From assembly GCA_943370025.1 (NCBI GenBank), contig CALRPI020000010.1:27238-91237 (forward strand): 64,000 nt of DNA. The letters are read 5' to 3'. Numbering within the stretch: position 1 is the first letter of the stretch; every line of letters starts with the position of its first letter. The notes beneath the pieces were generated by a model. It had not been told where the DNA came from, made no database searches, and worked only from the letters and a program-made list of their open reading frames with translations. Made by a program: the position numbers and the translations under genes. The stretch comes from JAAUUE01 sp943370025 (GTDB taxonomy: Bacteria > Cyanobacteriota > Cyanobacteriia > Cyanobacteriales > JAAUUE01). Of the stretch, positions 36,448 to 43,646 are shown piece by piece.

Positions 36448-36768
36448 CTAAGGACTAGTGACAGTTGCCTTTGCCTTCTCTGGTACGGCTGGCTCTGTTA
36501 CCCGCAAGCTAGGAAATAGAAAATGATTTTCTTCCACATATTGCGCCCCAAATAGACCCTTCTCCGCCCAAAAGTAACGATCTGTAGTGTGCTCATTCCT
36601 TTTGACTAAAACTAAGGCTGGAGGTAATATTCCGGCAGATTGAATATATTTTCTAGCAGCGGTTACTGGCTTATCTTCACCACTTTCGATGCTATATTGT
36701 GGTACATTCTCTAAAATTTTGCGCCCTTCTTGGCGACGGCGACTCTTGCGCTTACGTCTTCTGGCCAA
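36448..36768 (-). CDS. DUF3155 family protein
   Basis: 106 residues. A very basic N-terminus (MARRRKRKSRRRQEGRKIL) is followed by a compact conserved part (ARKYIQSAGILPPALVLVKRNEHTTDRYFWAEKGLFGAQYVEENHF-type sequence). This is a cyanobacterial family of unknown function; the basic start suggests RNA or DNA contact. Single gene. Confidence 0.75.
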   Translation of the reverse strand: MARRRKRKSRRRQEGRKILENVPQYSIESGEDKPVTAARKYIQSAGILPPALVLVKRNEHTTDRYFWAEKGLFGAQYVEENHFLFPSLRVTEPAVPEKAKATVTSP

Positions 36769-36892
36769 CTTTCGTGCCCTCCGAATTTTCTGTGTAAGAT
36801 GTAATTATAGCTACAAAATCCGTGCTGATTATATCCGTACCAGTTAAAAATAGCAATCGGTGTTTACAGATTGATACAATAAAGTGTTGAAC

Positions 36893-37231
36893 TTAACAAA
36901 ATGAGCAGATCTGACCTGTTGTAATAGATATAGCAACCGCCAAGGGGGTTGAGATGATTTTGGTAGTAGAACCCCTGTGAAGCGGGGATTCTACTACCAA
37001 ACCTGCTTGGCGACGGATATATTTCTCAAGAAAAATATCCCCTAAAAATGTGAAAGGAAGGAGTTTAACTTCCTTCCTTTCGTTATTTTCCTTAAGTTTC
37101 TTCCGGAGCATTTGAGTTTGCTTTCTGAGTTGTCGTTGTCTTGCAGCACCGCCTTTACCTTTGTTGTTTCTCCCTTGGCGGCGGGGAGATTCCCAGCTTT
37201 TGAGCCGTTGTTGCATGGAATTTATCCTCAC
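36893..37231 (-). CDS. Small basic hypothetical protein, doubtful C-terminus
   Basis: Up to 112 residues. The first ~60 residues are strongly basic (KSWESPRRQGRNNKGKGGAAR and following Arg/Lys-rich helix) and could be a nucleic-acid-binding protein; a Met at residue 6 is an alternative start. The last ~35 residues are read from a dispersed hairpin repeat (36961-36998). A terminator-like stem (GGAAG...CTTCC, 37053-37078) lies mid-ORF. The gene may therefore be shorter, damaged or spurious. Confidence 0.4.
   Translation of the reverse strand: MRINSMQQRLKSWESPRRQGRNNKGKGGAARQRQLRKQTQMLRKKLKENNERKEVKLLPFTFLGDIFLEKYIRRQAGLVVESPLHRGSTTKIISTPLAVAISITTGQICSFC
36961..36998. repeat. GTAGTAGAACCCC palindrome
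   Basis: TGGTAGTAGAACCCC pairs with GGGGATTCTACTACCA (one bulge). Related to 18513 and 33942. Confidence 0.6.
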
Positions 37232-37358
37232 TAGTTGAGTTTTAGTAGTTGAATTTGGGCTGACTTGAGATAATTTGTCGGATTTTCCCCACAGCGCGGG
37301 GGAAATTCTTAATTCTTTGATCCTACCAATTTATCTAAATAATGTAGATGCTGATGGA

Positions 37359-37442
37359 TGGGCGAGGGGAGACTCGAACTCCCAAGACCTTGCGGCCGGC
37401 AGATTTTGAGTCTGCTGCGTCTACCAATTCCGCCATTCGCCC
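37359..37442 (-). tRNA. tRNA-Leu (anticodon CAA)
   Basis: The minus strand folds as a class II tRNA: acceptor GGGCGAA / CTCGCCC, D arm with GGTAGACGC, anticodon stem-loop GCAGA-CTCAAAA-TCTGC (anticodon CAA, decoding UUG), long variable arm CCGGCCGCAAGGTCTTGG, and T arm GGGAG-TTCGAGT-CTCCC. CCA is not encoded. The last acceptor pair (position 7-66) is an A-C mismatch. The 5' 22 nt overlap the end of the M48 protease ORF on the same strand. Confidence 0.93.
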
Positions 37443-38296
37443 CTGATTGGTTCTTGACTATTATAGCCTATTGTTTGCCTTTGCAACAGATTTTGATAAT
37501 CTTGGGAAGTTGCCCAGCGATCGATCTCCTTAGCTCTTAAGACCGGGACAGGATGACTCAATGAGGAAGTCTGCATAGTTTTTAACATTTGTCCCATCTC
37601 TGTATTACTTGCAGCTTCGTAGGCACGGGCTTGCTCCAGAAAGGCATCTATATTCAACAAAGGGGCAAGGGTAGGAGAACCTCCAGCTAGCTTCATCAGC
37701 ACCGAGGCAACGGTTTTCGGGTTTTGGGTAGCCAGAAGAGCAGCTCGATCGCAACTAAACTCAGCACAACGCACCCATGCCAGCATTTGGTCTTTTAGTT
37801 GTTGAGCGATCGCTGTGCCCCAATCGGGCAATAGTCCTGCGGCGAGGACAAATAGATTTGCCAAGGTAATATAAACCCCATGTTCGCACTTGAGATGCCC
37901 CAACTCATGGGCAATCACAGCTTGAATTTCCTCTGGAGTTAATAGATCGATCAGGGAGGTGTGCAACACCAAAAATGGTTGCTTCCCCCGCATGGCAAAG
38001 GTATAAGCATTTGGCTGGGGGTTCTGCTGCACATACATCTGGGGCGGTTCTAAGTCTAGGGTGGCACAAGCTTCTAGAAGTAATTGATGCAGGTGGGGCA
38101 GTTGATTTTTGCCGACTAAGACACTGGCGGAAATATTATTTAGATAGAAAAATTCCTCTGCGATCGGTCCAAGGAAATTGCGGACTAATAAATCCATGCC
38201 CGGCAATTGTTTCAGGGATTGAGTTGCCGCCAAATCTAGGGGATGGCGGAATTGATCTGCCTGAAGACCAAGGAGAGTAATTTTGGGGAGTGTCAT
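37421..38296 (-). CDS. M48 family metalloprotease
   Basis: 291 residues from the ATG at 38296 (MTLPKITLLGLQADQFRHPLD); upstream Mets at 38368 and 38329 are less likely. The zinc motif is HELGHLKCEHG, followed by a hydrophobic segment (about 155-180) and the third ligand region EFSCDRAALLA. Likely a membrane-associated HtpX/Ste24-like protease in envelope quality control. Its final codons run into the tRNA-Leu gene, so the C-terminal seven residues are encoded by tRNA sequence. It diverges from the CsoR-type regulator gene, with 55 bp between starts. Confidence 0.85.
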   Translation of the reverse strand: MTLPKITLLGLQADQFRHPLDLAATQSLKQLPGMDLLVRNFLGPIAEEFFYLNNISASVLVGKNQLPHLHQLLLEACATLDLEPPQMYVQQNPQPNAYTFAMRGKQPFLVLHTSLIDLLTPEEIQAVIAHELGHLKCEHGVYITLANLFVLAAGLLPDWGTAIAQQLKDQMLAWVRCAEFSCDRAALLATQNPKTVASVLMKLAGGSPTLAPLLNIDAFLEQARAYEAASNTEMGQMLKTMQTSSLSHPVPVLRAKEIDRWATSQDYQNLLQRQTIGYNSQEPIRGEWRNW

Positions 38297-38351
38297 GGGA
38301 GATAGGGGGATAGTTGGGCTATACTTCATTTTACAGCTACTCTCTACAACT

Positions 38352-38765
38352 ATGCCAAAGCAAACCAAAAACAGCGGCTATGGTCATGCCCCCCAAGCTA
38401 TTCCCGAAAAATCCCCGAAAAATCCTGAACAACATTCCCATAGTTTCTCATCTCTAGAGGAAACTCATGACCATGATGATCATGGGCATTCTCATGTACA
38501 TAGTGTCGATTCCGTCAAAGCCGTAACCAATCGCCTATCAAGGATTGAAGGTCATGTCCGAGCAATTAAAACCATGGTGCAGGAAGACCGGGATTGCCCC
38601 CAAGTCTTGATTCAAATTGCAGCGGTGCGGGGGGCTTTAGACCGTGTAGCTCGGATGATTTTAGATGAACATCTAACTGCTTGTGTGGCTCGCGCTGCCC
38701 ATGCCGGAAATATTGAGCAAGAAATTGAGGAACTTAAAGCGGCGTTGGATAGATTTTTACCGTAA
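38352..38765 (+). CDS. CsoR/RcnR-family metal-sensing repressor, InrS-like
   Basis: 137 residues. A His/Asp-rich N-terminal arm (about 28-50, HDHDDHGHSHVH) precedes the four-helix DUF156 domain starting VTNRLSRIEGHVRAIK. Metal ligands Cys82, His107 and Cys111 match the Cys-His-Cys set of CsoR and InrS. The N-terminal His arm and cyanobacterial origin favour the nickel sensor InrS over a copper sensor, but this is inference. It represses in the apo form and is released by metal. The target is unclear; the gene diverges from the M48 protease. Confidence 0.82.
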   Translation: MPKQTKNSGYGHAPQAIPEKSPKNPEQHSHSFSSLEETHDHDDHGHSHVHSVDSVKAVTNRLSRIEGHVRAIKTMVQEDRDCPQVLIQIAAVRGALDRVARMILDEHLTACVARAAHAGNIEQEIEELKAALDRFLP

Positions 38766-38888
38766 GTTTACAAATCTGCCTTAAATAATGTGTCACGATA
38801 GTCAAAAATGTTTAATAATAGTAAGACATCAAGTACAACTGTTCACCTAGAATTTTTATCAAGTTCTAGACTAATAGTAAAATTAACA

Positions 38889-39119
38889 ATGGCAAAACCT
38901 TTCAAGCCTTTGACTAATTTATTCCTCTGTGTTCCCCCTGTTATTGATCTTTTTTTAGCCAGAGCGATCGCTAACGCAAAGCCTTCTTATCTTTGGTTAG
39001 CCGCTAGATTCGACACCGTAGAAAATCCTGTGGCTGCTCCTAGGGCAGTTACAGGATTTTTGGGTTTGCAAGGGGTGACGGCATTTGGAAGAAGTTATCA
39101 AGGTCTCCTTAAGACTTAG
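38889..39119 (+). CDS. Small hypothetical protein
   Basis: 76 residues from the ATG at 38889 (MAKPFKPLTNLF). One hydrophobic segment (about 8-30), then AKPSYLWLAARFDTVENPVAAPRAVTGFLGLQG. Not recognised. The upstream part of the frame (from 38808) looks non-coding. It lies between a regulator and the DUF6679 gene with poor ribosome-binding signals, so it is uncertain. Confidence 0.35.
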   Translation: MAKPFKPLTNLFLCVPPVIDLFLARAIANAKPSYLWLAARFDTVENPVAAPRAVTGFLGLQGVTAFGRSYQGLLKT

Positions 39120-39265
39120 CCTGAAAAGAGGTAATCCTGTTCCCCCGGCTGCGGAGAATAGCCTTACCCCAAAGTTATTACCCTAGGACTCCCAAAAGGT
39201 AAAACTCTATGGCTAGTTGAAGAGGTTAAGTGTTAGCCAATTATTTTGTTTAGGAGAAGCCAAAT

Positions 39266-39568
39266 ATGTTACACCGCAAGATTTATCAACTCTGTTGTGA
39301 TGGTCGTGAGGTATCTATCTTCTTAAGGGATCAACAACGCCTGGTGGAACGTGCCCGGATTGTAGATATAGAAGGGGATTTGGTAACATTCCGCTACGAA
39401 ATTGATGATGAGGATGAAATTAGTTCTTGGGAAGAAATGGTGCGTCTAGAAAGTATTGGAGCTGTCACTCAAAAATTAGCAGGTGTGATGAAGAGTAACT
39501 TTGAGCCATTGATATCTGAAGATTGCCCAGAGGCTGAAAAACTCCAAAACCCTTCTCCCGAAGAATGA
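39266..39568 (+). CDS. DUF6679-like cyanobacterial protein
   Basis: 100 residues, acidic. MLHRKIYQLCCDGREVSIFLRDQQRLVERARIVDIEGDLVTFRYE forms a compact beta-rich domain, with EDEISSWEEMVRLESIGAVTQKL after it. AGGAG precedes the ATG at good distance. It overlaps the next gene by 4 bp (ATGA), showing translational coupling. Function unknown. Confidence 0.68.
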   Translation: MLHRKIYQLCCDGREVSIFLRDQQRLVERARIVDIEGDLVTFRYEIDDEDEISSWEEMVRLESIGAVTQKLAGVMKSNFEPLISEDCPEAEKLQNPSPEE

Positions 39569-40206
39569 GTCTAGCGACTTGGCGATCGCCCTTAGCTCGT
39601 GCTTTGCACCTCAACCGCAGTCTGGTTTATGCCCGTTATTTCCAATTGGCGACGATCGCGAGCGACGGTTATCCAGCCAACCGGACTGTGGTATTTAGGG
39701 GATTCCTTAGAGAAACCAACCAAATAAAAATCATTACTGACTCCCGCAGCCAGAAAGTCCACCAAATTCAGAATCATCCCCAAGGAGAAATCTGCTGGTA
39801 CTTTCCGAAGTCGCGGGAGCAGTTTCGTTTCCGGGGTAATTTAACTTTAATTACGGCTGATCACCAAAAATTCCAACTAGAGCGAAAGCAAATGTGGCAG
39901 GATATTTCCTCAGCCGCCCGGAGTCAGTTTTTTTGGACAACACCGGAGGAGCCAAGGGAAATCATTAATCAAGCTACCACTCCATCTACAAATCAAGTTG
40001 TGATCGAACAATTAGAGGCAACACAATTAGAGGCAACACAATTAGAGGCAATACAATCAGAGACAGAACTACAGGAACCATCAGCTAATTTTTGTCTTCT
40101 CCTTTTTGATCCATTCCATGTAGATCATTTGGAACTTCGGGGTGATTTTCCGAAATATCACCAATATCATTGGGATGAAAAGGGTTGGGTAATGATCGCG
40201 AGATGA
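39565..40206 (+). CDS. Pyridoxamine 5'-phosphate oxidase family (FMN-binding) protein
   Basis: 213 residues, cyanobacterial/plant PNPOx-like type. Seen: ATIASDGYPANRTVVFRGF, the FMN-phosphate-binding TDSRSQKVHQI, GEICWYFPKSREQFRFRG and the closing WVMIAR. Residues about 149-163 contain three QLEAT-type repeats from a 15-bp tandem expansion (40009-40053), probably in a surface loop. It may oxidise PNP/PMP or bind FMN for another purpose. Coupled to the DUF6679 gene. Confidence 0.8.
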   Translation: MSLATWRSPLARALHLNRSLVYARYFQLATIASDGYPANRTVVFRGFLRETNQIKIITDSRSQKVHQIQNHPQGEICWYFPKSREQFRFRGNLTLITADHQKFQLERKQMWQDISSAARSQFFWTTPEEPREIINQATTPSTNQVVIEQLEATQLEATQLEAIQSETELQEPSANFCLLLFDPFHVDHLELRGDFPKYHQYHWDEKGWVMIAR

Positions 40207-40219
40207 AATTAATAACTGC

Positions 40220-40720
40220 TTAGTTCTCGCGAATAGTTGGAGCCTCCGCCAGAACCTTTGCCCCCTGCTGCATTAGCTCGATGTCCTTTGCTGACCAATG
40301 GTGAATAGCCTGACAATGGTGGGCAACAAATAAACCCCAGAGACCTTTGGGGGTGAGAATTGGCACGACTAAATTGGCTTGGACATGGAGACTTTCGAGA
40401 AACTCTCGGTGACAGGGCTGGATTGCCTCTACTTGAATATCGGCGATCGCCCTCACCCGTCCCGCTAGATAAAGTTCAGCATACTGATCATTAAAGCAAT
40501 CATCGCCTCCGGTAGAGCCTAAAATAGAAAATCGCTCATCGCTAAGAGCTTCAAAGGTCACCTGTCCCCGCCATCGACTATAAAAGTAGTACAAAGCCAC
40601 CCGATCCACCTGAAGGCTTTGATGGATGAGCTTGGTTGTTGCTTGGACTAGGCTATCTCGCTCAATACTCCTAGTCAGGCGATCGAATGCTCTCTTGATG
40701 CTGTGTTTATAGTCGTCCAT
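40220..40720 (-). CDS. Stand-alone cyanobacteriochrome GAF protein (DXCF type)
   Basis: 166 residues: a single GAF domain and little else. It has the canonical bilin-attachment Cys103-His104 in QPCHREFLESLHVQANLVVP. It also has a DXCF motif, D73-D74-C75-F76, followed by AELYLAGRVRAIADI, as in dual-cysteine blue/green or violet-sensing cyanobacteriochromes. LWGLFVAHHCQA closes the fold. No kinase, GGDEF or other output domain is present, so it would have to signal through a partner. The upstream 350-bp gap (40721-41070) holds only repeats. Confidence 0.83.
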   Translation of the reverse strand: MDDYKHSIKRAFDRLTRSIERDSLVQATTKLIHQSLQVDRVALYYFYSRWRGQVTFEALSDERFSILGSTGGDDCFNDQYAELYLAGRVRAIADIQVEAIQPCHREFLESLHVQANLVVPILTPKGLWGLFVAHHCQAIHHWSAKDIELMQQGAKVLAEAPTIREN

Positions 40721-40898
40721 TGATTAATGTGTTGATTAATGCGTGGAATAACCAGTAGGGAATTGCCAAGGATTGAAATAAAAATTCCCCCTAACCGGAG
40801 GGGGTAATCATAAATTGTAATGGTGTTTCGATCGCTTTGCACCCAAACACCACTACCCAATTCTTGATCCGAATAAGATTTTGAACGTCCTGCTGGAA

Positions 40899-40916
40899 AG
40901 TCCGCCGTCGCGGACT
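40899..40916. repeat. AGTCCGC/GCGGACT hairpin repeat, copy 2
   Basis: Same unit as at 15341 with the same AAGAAAAA tail. A GCTGCGACTTCAGTCGCCAAGC block follows at 40970-40991. No gene is seen in 40721-41070. Confidence 0.6.
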
Positions 40917-41070
40917 AAGAAAAATTCGGGATTTTCTGCAACCTGGGTCGGCAGGTTTTGCCCCTGTAGCTGCGACTTCAGTCGCCAAGCTACTTTTCTA
41001 TACTTTGCAAACTCCTTTTACTGTGGCAAACTGCTAGTATCCACACAATCCAAGGCAAAACTAAGCGACC

Positions 41071-41397
41071 ATGAGTGACAAAATTTTGATTTTGACCAAT
41101 GACGAAGGCACTGTAGAAGGCGGGAAATCTGCTTGGAGCGAAGCAGCAAAGAATCAAATATCTAAAACTGTGGAGGTTGCTACTGGAGTTTTGGAGCAGA
41201 ATATGCACCAGTTTCTTGAAAATGTGGGCAAACTCTTTAAGCAGGCTGATGCTGGAATTGCCTCCCAGTCAGATCTACGGTTGGATGAGGTGGAATTGGA
41301 GGTGAAAATTAGTGCTACAGGGGAAGTGAAACTATTTGTGGGCGGTGAGTTGGCGGGAGAAGGTACGATCAAGTTAAAATTTAAGCGTCAGCCCTAG
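41071..41397 (+). CDS. Pepco/Trypco-like peptidase-associated protein
   Basis: 108 residues. A short beta start (KILILTNDEG), a helical middle (KTVEVATGVLEQNMHQFLENVGKLF) and a beta-strand C-terminus (VELEVKISATGEVKLFVG...GTIKLKFKR) match the small peptidase-co-occurring domains found beside caspases and trypsins in bacterial conflict systems. It ends 10 bp before the caspase gene, so the two form an operon. It probably contributes regulation or a scaffold; it has no catalytic motif of its own. Confidence 0.6.
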   Translation: MSDKILILTNDEGTVEGGKSAWSEAAKNQISKTVEVATGVLEQNMHQFLENVGKLFKQADAGIASQSDLRLDEVELEVKISATGEVKLFVGGELAGEGTIKLKFKRQP

Positions 41398-41407
41398 CTC
41401 TGGTTCC

Positions 41408-42811
41408 ATGACTAATTGCGCTCTGATTATTGGCATAAATAACTACGAACATTTAACCGAGGATAAACACCTCAACTTTGCGGTGCGGGATGCGGAGGCA
41501 ATGCGGGATTTTTTGCGGGATGTGGCTAAATTCCCGGAGGAAAATATTGTGCTTTGCACTGACAACTCGCCAATGATGGAAGGGATAAAAACTAGACCTA
41601 CAGGGCGAAATCTCCGAACCATTCTCCGGCGGAGGATTCCTGCCCAGGTTGATAATTTTTGGTTTTTCTTTACTGGGCATGGCATGACTAGCAACCATAA
41701 AGATTATCTCCTGCCTAGTGATGGGGATATCCACGATCCAGAAAATTTAGTCAGCACTAATTTTATTGTCGACCAATTACGAGATATTCATAAAGCCCAA
41801 AATATTGTTTTAGTCTTAGATATGTGTCGGGAGTTTGTCATTCTCCCGGAGGGGAGTCGCGATCTGAGTAGCTTGGGAGAAGAGACGATAAATCTAGCTA
41901 AACAAAAGGGGATCGTCACAATATTTGCTTGTCAGCGTGGGGAGAAATCCTACGAAATAGGCGATGAAATTCAACATGGGGCATTTACCTATTGTTTATT
42001 ACAAGGGTTAAGGCAACATACAATTTTGAAAAGTCTAGATGAGTATTTAATTAGGGAAGTACCGAAGTTGAATATTCAGAAAGAAAAACCTCGACAAACG
42101 CCTCTAGTTATTCCTGAACCGGGCTATAAGTACGAACAACCTTTGTTTGTAGGTCATGCTACTGAGGCAGATATCAAGTCTTTACAAGAGCAAGCAACTG
42201 ATAGAGCAATACACGCTGACACCATTGAAGAGCTTGAATATGCTAAGGAATTATGGCTAAAAGTTATTGAGTTATCGGATAGCCGAGAAACTCTGCGGAA
42301 GGCAACAGATATTATTCGTAGGATTGATAAAAGAATTGCAGAGAAAAGAATTTTTATCTCTTCTGTTTCTCAACCTGCGCCCAAGGTTGAAAAACCAACC
42401 CCTAGGGTAGTTGTGCCAGTTCCGGTGGTGCAGGTGGTGGAGCCGCCTAAGTTGGAGTTGCTTAGTTATAGTTTTAATACTATTACTCTGAATGACAAGG
42501 GGCAGAAAATCAAAGAAGCGCCGGAAAGGGCTGAATATTTTGTTGAAGATTTGGGGGATGGGGTGAAGCTGGAGATGGTGAAGATTCCCGGAGGGGAATT
42601 TTGGATGGGAGATGATAAGGGGAAAACTAGTGAAAAACCTAGACGTTTGGTGAGAGTACCGACTTTCTTTATGGGGAGATTCCCAGTGACTCAAAAACAG
42701 CACCAAACAGTAACTGGAAGCAATCCTTCTTATTTCAAAAAAGGTGGAAAATACCCCGTAGAAAACATTAATTGGTATCAATCTGTAGAGTTCTGTCAGC
42801 AGTTGCGGTAA
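41408..42811 (+). CDS. Caspase-like peptidase with truncated FGE/C-type-lectin domain
   Basis: 467 residues to a TAA. Peptidase C14 (caspase/orthocaspase) domain at about 1-235 with catalytic His91 in FTGHGMTS and Cys140 in VLDMCRE. A helical linker (about 255-320), a Pro/Val-rich hinge (about 326-355) and the start of an FGE-sulfatase/C-type-lectin domain (about 378-467, KLEMVKIPGGEFWMG...YPVENINWYQSVEF) follow. The same frame continues after the TAA with the rest of the lectin domain to 43267, so one nonsense codon (codon 468) splits what should be a 619-residue protein. The peptidase part can still be made. Predicted role: regulated proteolysis in a conflict or cell-death response. Confidence 0.85.
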   Translation: MTNCALIIGINNYEHLTEDKHLNFAVRDAEAMRDFLRDVAKFPEENIVLCTDNSPMMEGIKTRPTGRNLRTILRRRIPAQVDNFWFFFTGHGMTSNHKDYLLPSDGDIHDPENLVSTNFIVDQLRDIHKAQNIVLVLDMCREFVILPEGSRDLSSLGEETINLAKQKGIVTIFACQRGEKSYEIGDEIQHGAFTYCLLQGLRQHTILKSLDEYLIREVPKLNIQKEKPRQTPLVIPEPGYKYEQPLFVGHATEADIKSLQEQATDRAIHADTIEELEYAKELWLKVIELSDSRETLRKATDIIRRIDKRIAEKRIFISSVSQPAPKVEKPTPRVVVPVPVVQVVEPPKLELLSYSFNTITLNDKGQKIKEAPERAEYFVEDLGDGVKLEMVKIPGGEFWMGDDKGKTSEKPRRLVRVPTFFMGRFPVTQKQHQTVTGSNPSYFKKGGKYPVENINWYQSVEFCQQLR

Positions 42812-43267
42812 AAGTATGGCAAGGGCTATCGTTTACCCAGTGAAGCCGAATGGGAATACGCTTGTCGGGCAGGAACAACCACCCCGTTTCATTTTGGCAA
42901 AACTATTACCCCAGATTTTGTTAACTATGATGGCAATTATAACTACGGTGCTGCCCCTAAGGGACTTTATCGAGAAGAAACAACCGAAGTAGCAAGTTTT
43001 ACCCCTAATTGGTTTGGATTGTACGATATGCACGGAAATCTGTGGGAGTGGTGTGAGGACGATTGGCATGAAAATTATAATGGAGCACCCACAGATGGAA
43101 GAGCATGGATAAAAGATAATAACAATCGTTCTCAGAGTCGTAAGGTGCTGCGTGGTGGTTCGTGGTACGGCACTGCTGGGGATTGTCGGTCTGCATTTCG
43201 TTACGAAGTTGGCGCGCGCTATCGTTTCTATGACAGCGGTTTCCGGGTTGTGTGCGTTCTTATGTGA
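42812..43267 (+). pseudogene. Remainder of the FGE/C-type-lectin domain downstream of the TAA
   Basis: In frame with the caspase gene: KYGKGYRLPSEAEWEYACRAG directly after the stop, then WFGLYDMHGNLWEWCEDDW and a C-terminal RGGSW...CRSA.R...GFRVV. No Shine-Dalgarno or good start precedes it, so it is expressed only by readthrough, reversion or not at all. The stop is one substitution away from GAA, CAA or AAA. Calling it a pseudogene part depends on the base call being right. Confidence 0.75.
43149..43256 (+). other. Candidate diversity-generating-retroelement variable region
   Basis: Fixed codons for LRGGSW, CRSA, several Arg and GFRVVC frame 17 variable codons (43166-43183, 43196-43198, 43202-43216, 43220-43222, 43226-43237). 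Of these, 14 end in C or T, as expected if the template carries AAC/AAT codons whose adenines are mutated. The GC-rich 3' flank GGTTTCCGGGTTGTGTGCG would serve as the homing initiation sequence. The template and reverse transcriptase are not in this window. Confidence 0.65.
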
Positions 43268-43376
43268 GAATTCCCTTCTCTACGCTTTTGCACTTCGCAC
43301 TTTCGCCTTTAAACCTTATAAAAAAATCCCTTTGGCGTTGGTGTTAGCCTCGCGGAGCGAATCAAATTTTTTTCCA

Positions 43377-43560
43377 AAATCACCGAGTTTCAAAAGTCAG
43401 GAATCTAGCCCAAATCTACTCATCAACACCAAAATCCCCGTCAGATTCCCGACTTTTCTCCATCACCAAAATCACCGGGTTTCAAAAGTTGAGAATCTAG
43501 CCCAAAACTTTCCGCAAAAGCAAAATTTCCTCCAGATTCCCGACTTTTCTCCATCACCTC
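43377..43560. repeat. Duplicated AAGTCGGGAATCT-type repeats
   Basis: Two ~85-bp units, each with AAAATCACCG(A/G)GTTTCAAAAGT, a GAATCTAGCCCAAA word and AGATTCCCGACTTTTCTCCATCACC. They fill most of the 379-bp gap 43268-43646; the remainder holds CCCCCCTAATAAAGGAGGGAT near 43583. No gene. Confidence 0.6.
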
Positions 43561-43646
43561 GATCGCCTACGCCAAAAAATCCCCCCTAATAAAGGAGGGA
43601 TAGGAACGATCGCTCTAAAAGCCGATCTAAAAGCTCATCTAAAAGC

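Noticed and set aside
42272..42781. Antisense ORF of 169 codons within the caspase gene
   Set aside because: The sense strand has clear domain content; the antisense product has none.
43019..43267. Separate small gene for the 3' part of the lectin domain
   Set aside because: It starts only from a TTG, has no ribosome-binding site, and is in the same frame as the caspase gene; better read as the interrupted remainder.
41408..43267. Whole diversity-generating retroelement within the window
   Set aside because: No reverse transcriptase motif and no second copy of the variable-region sequence were seen anywhere here; only a target is claimed.
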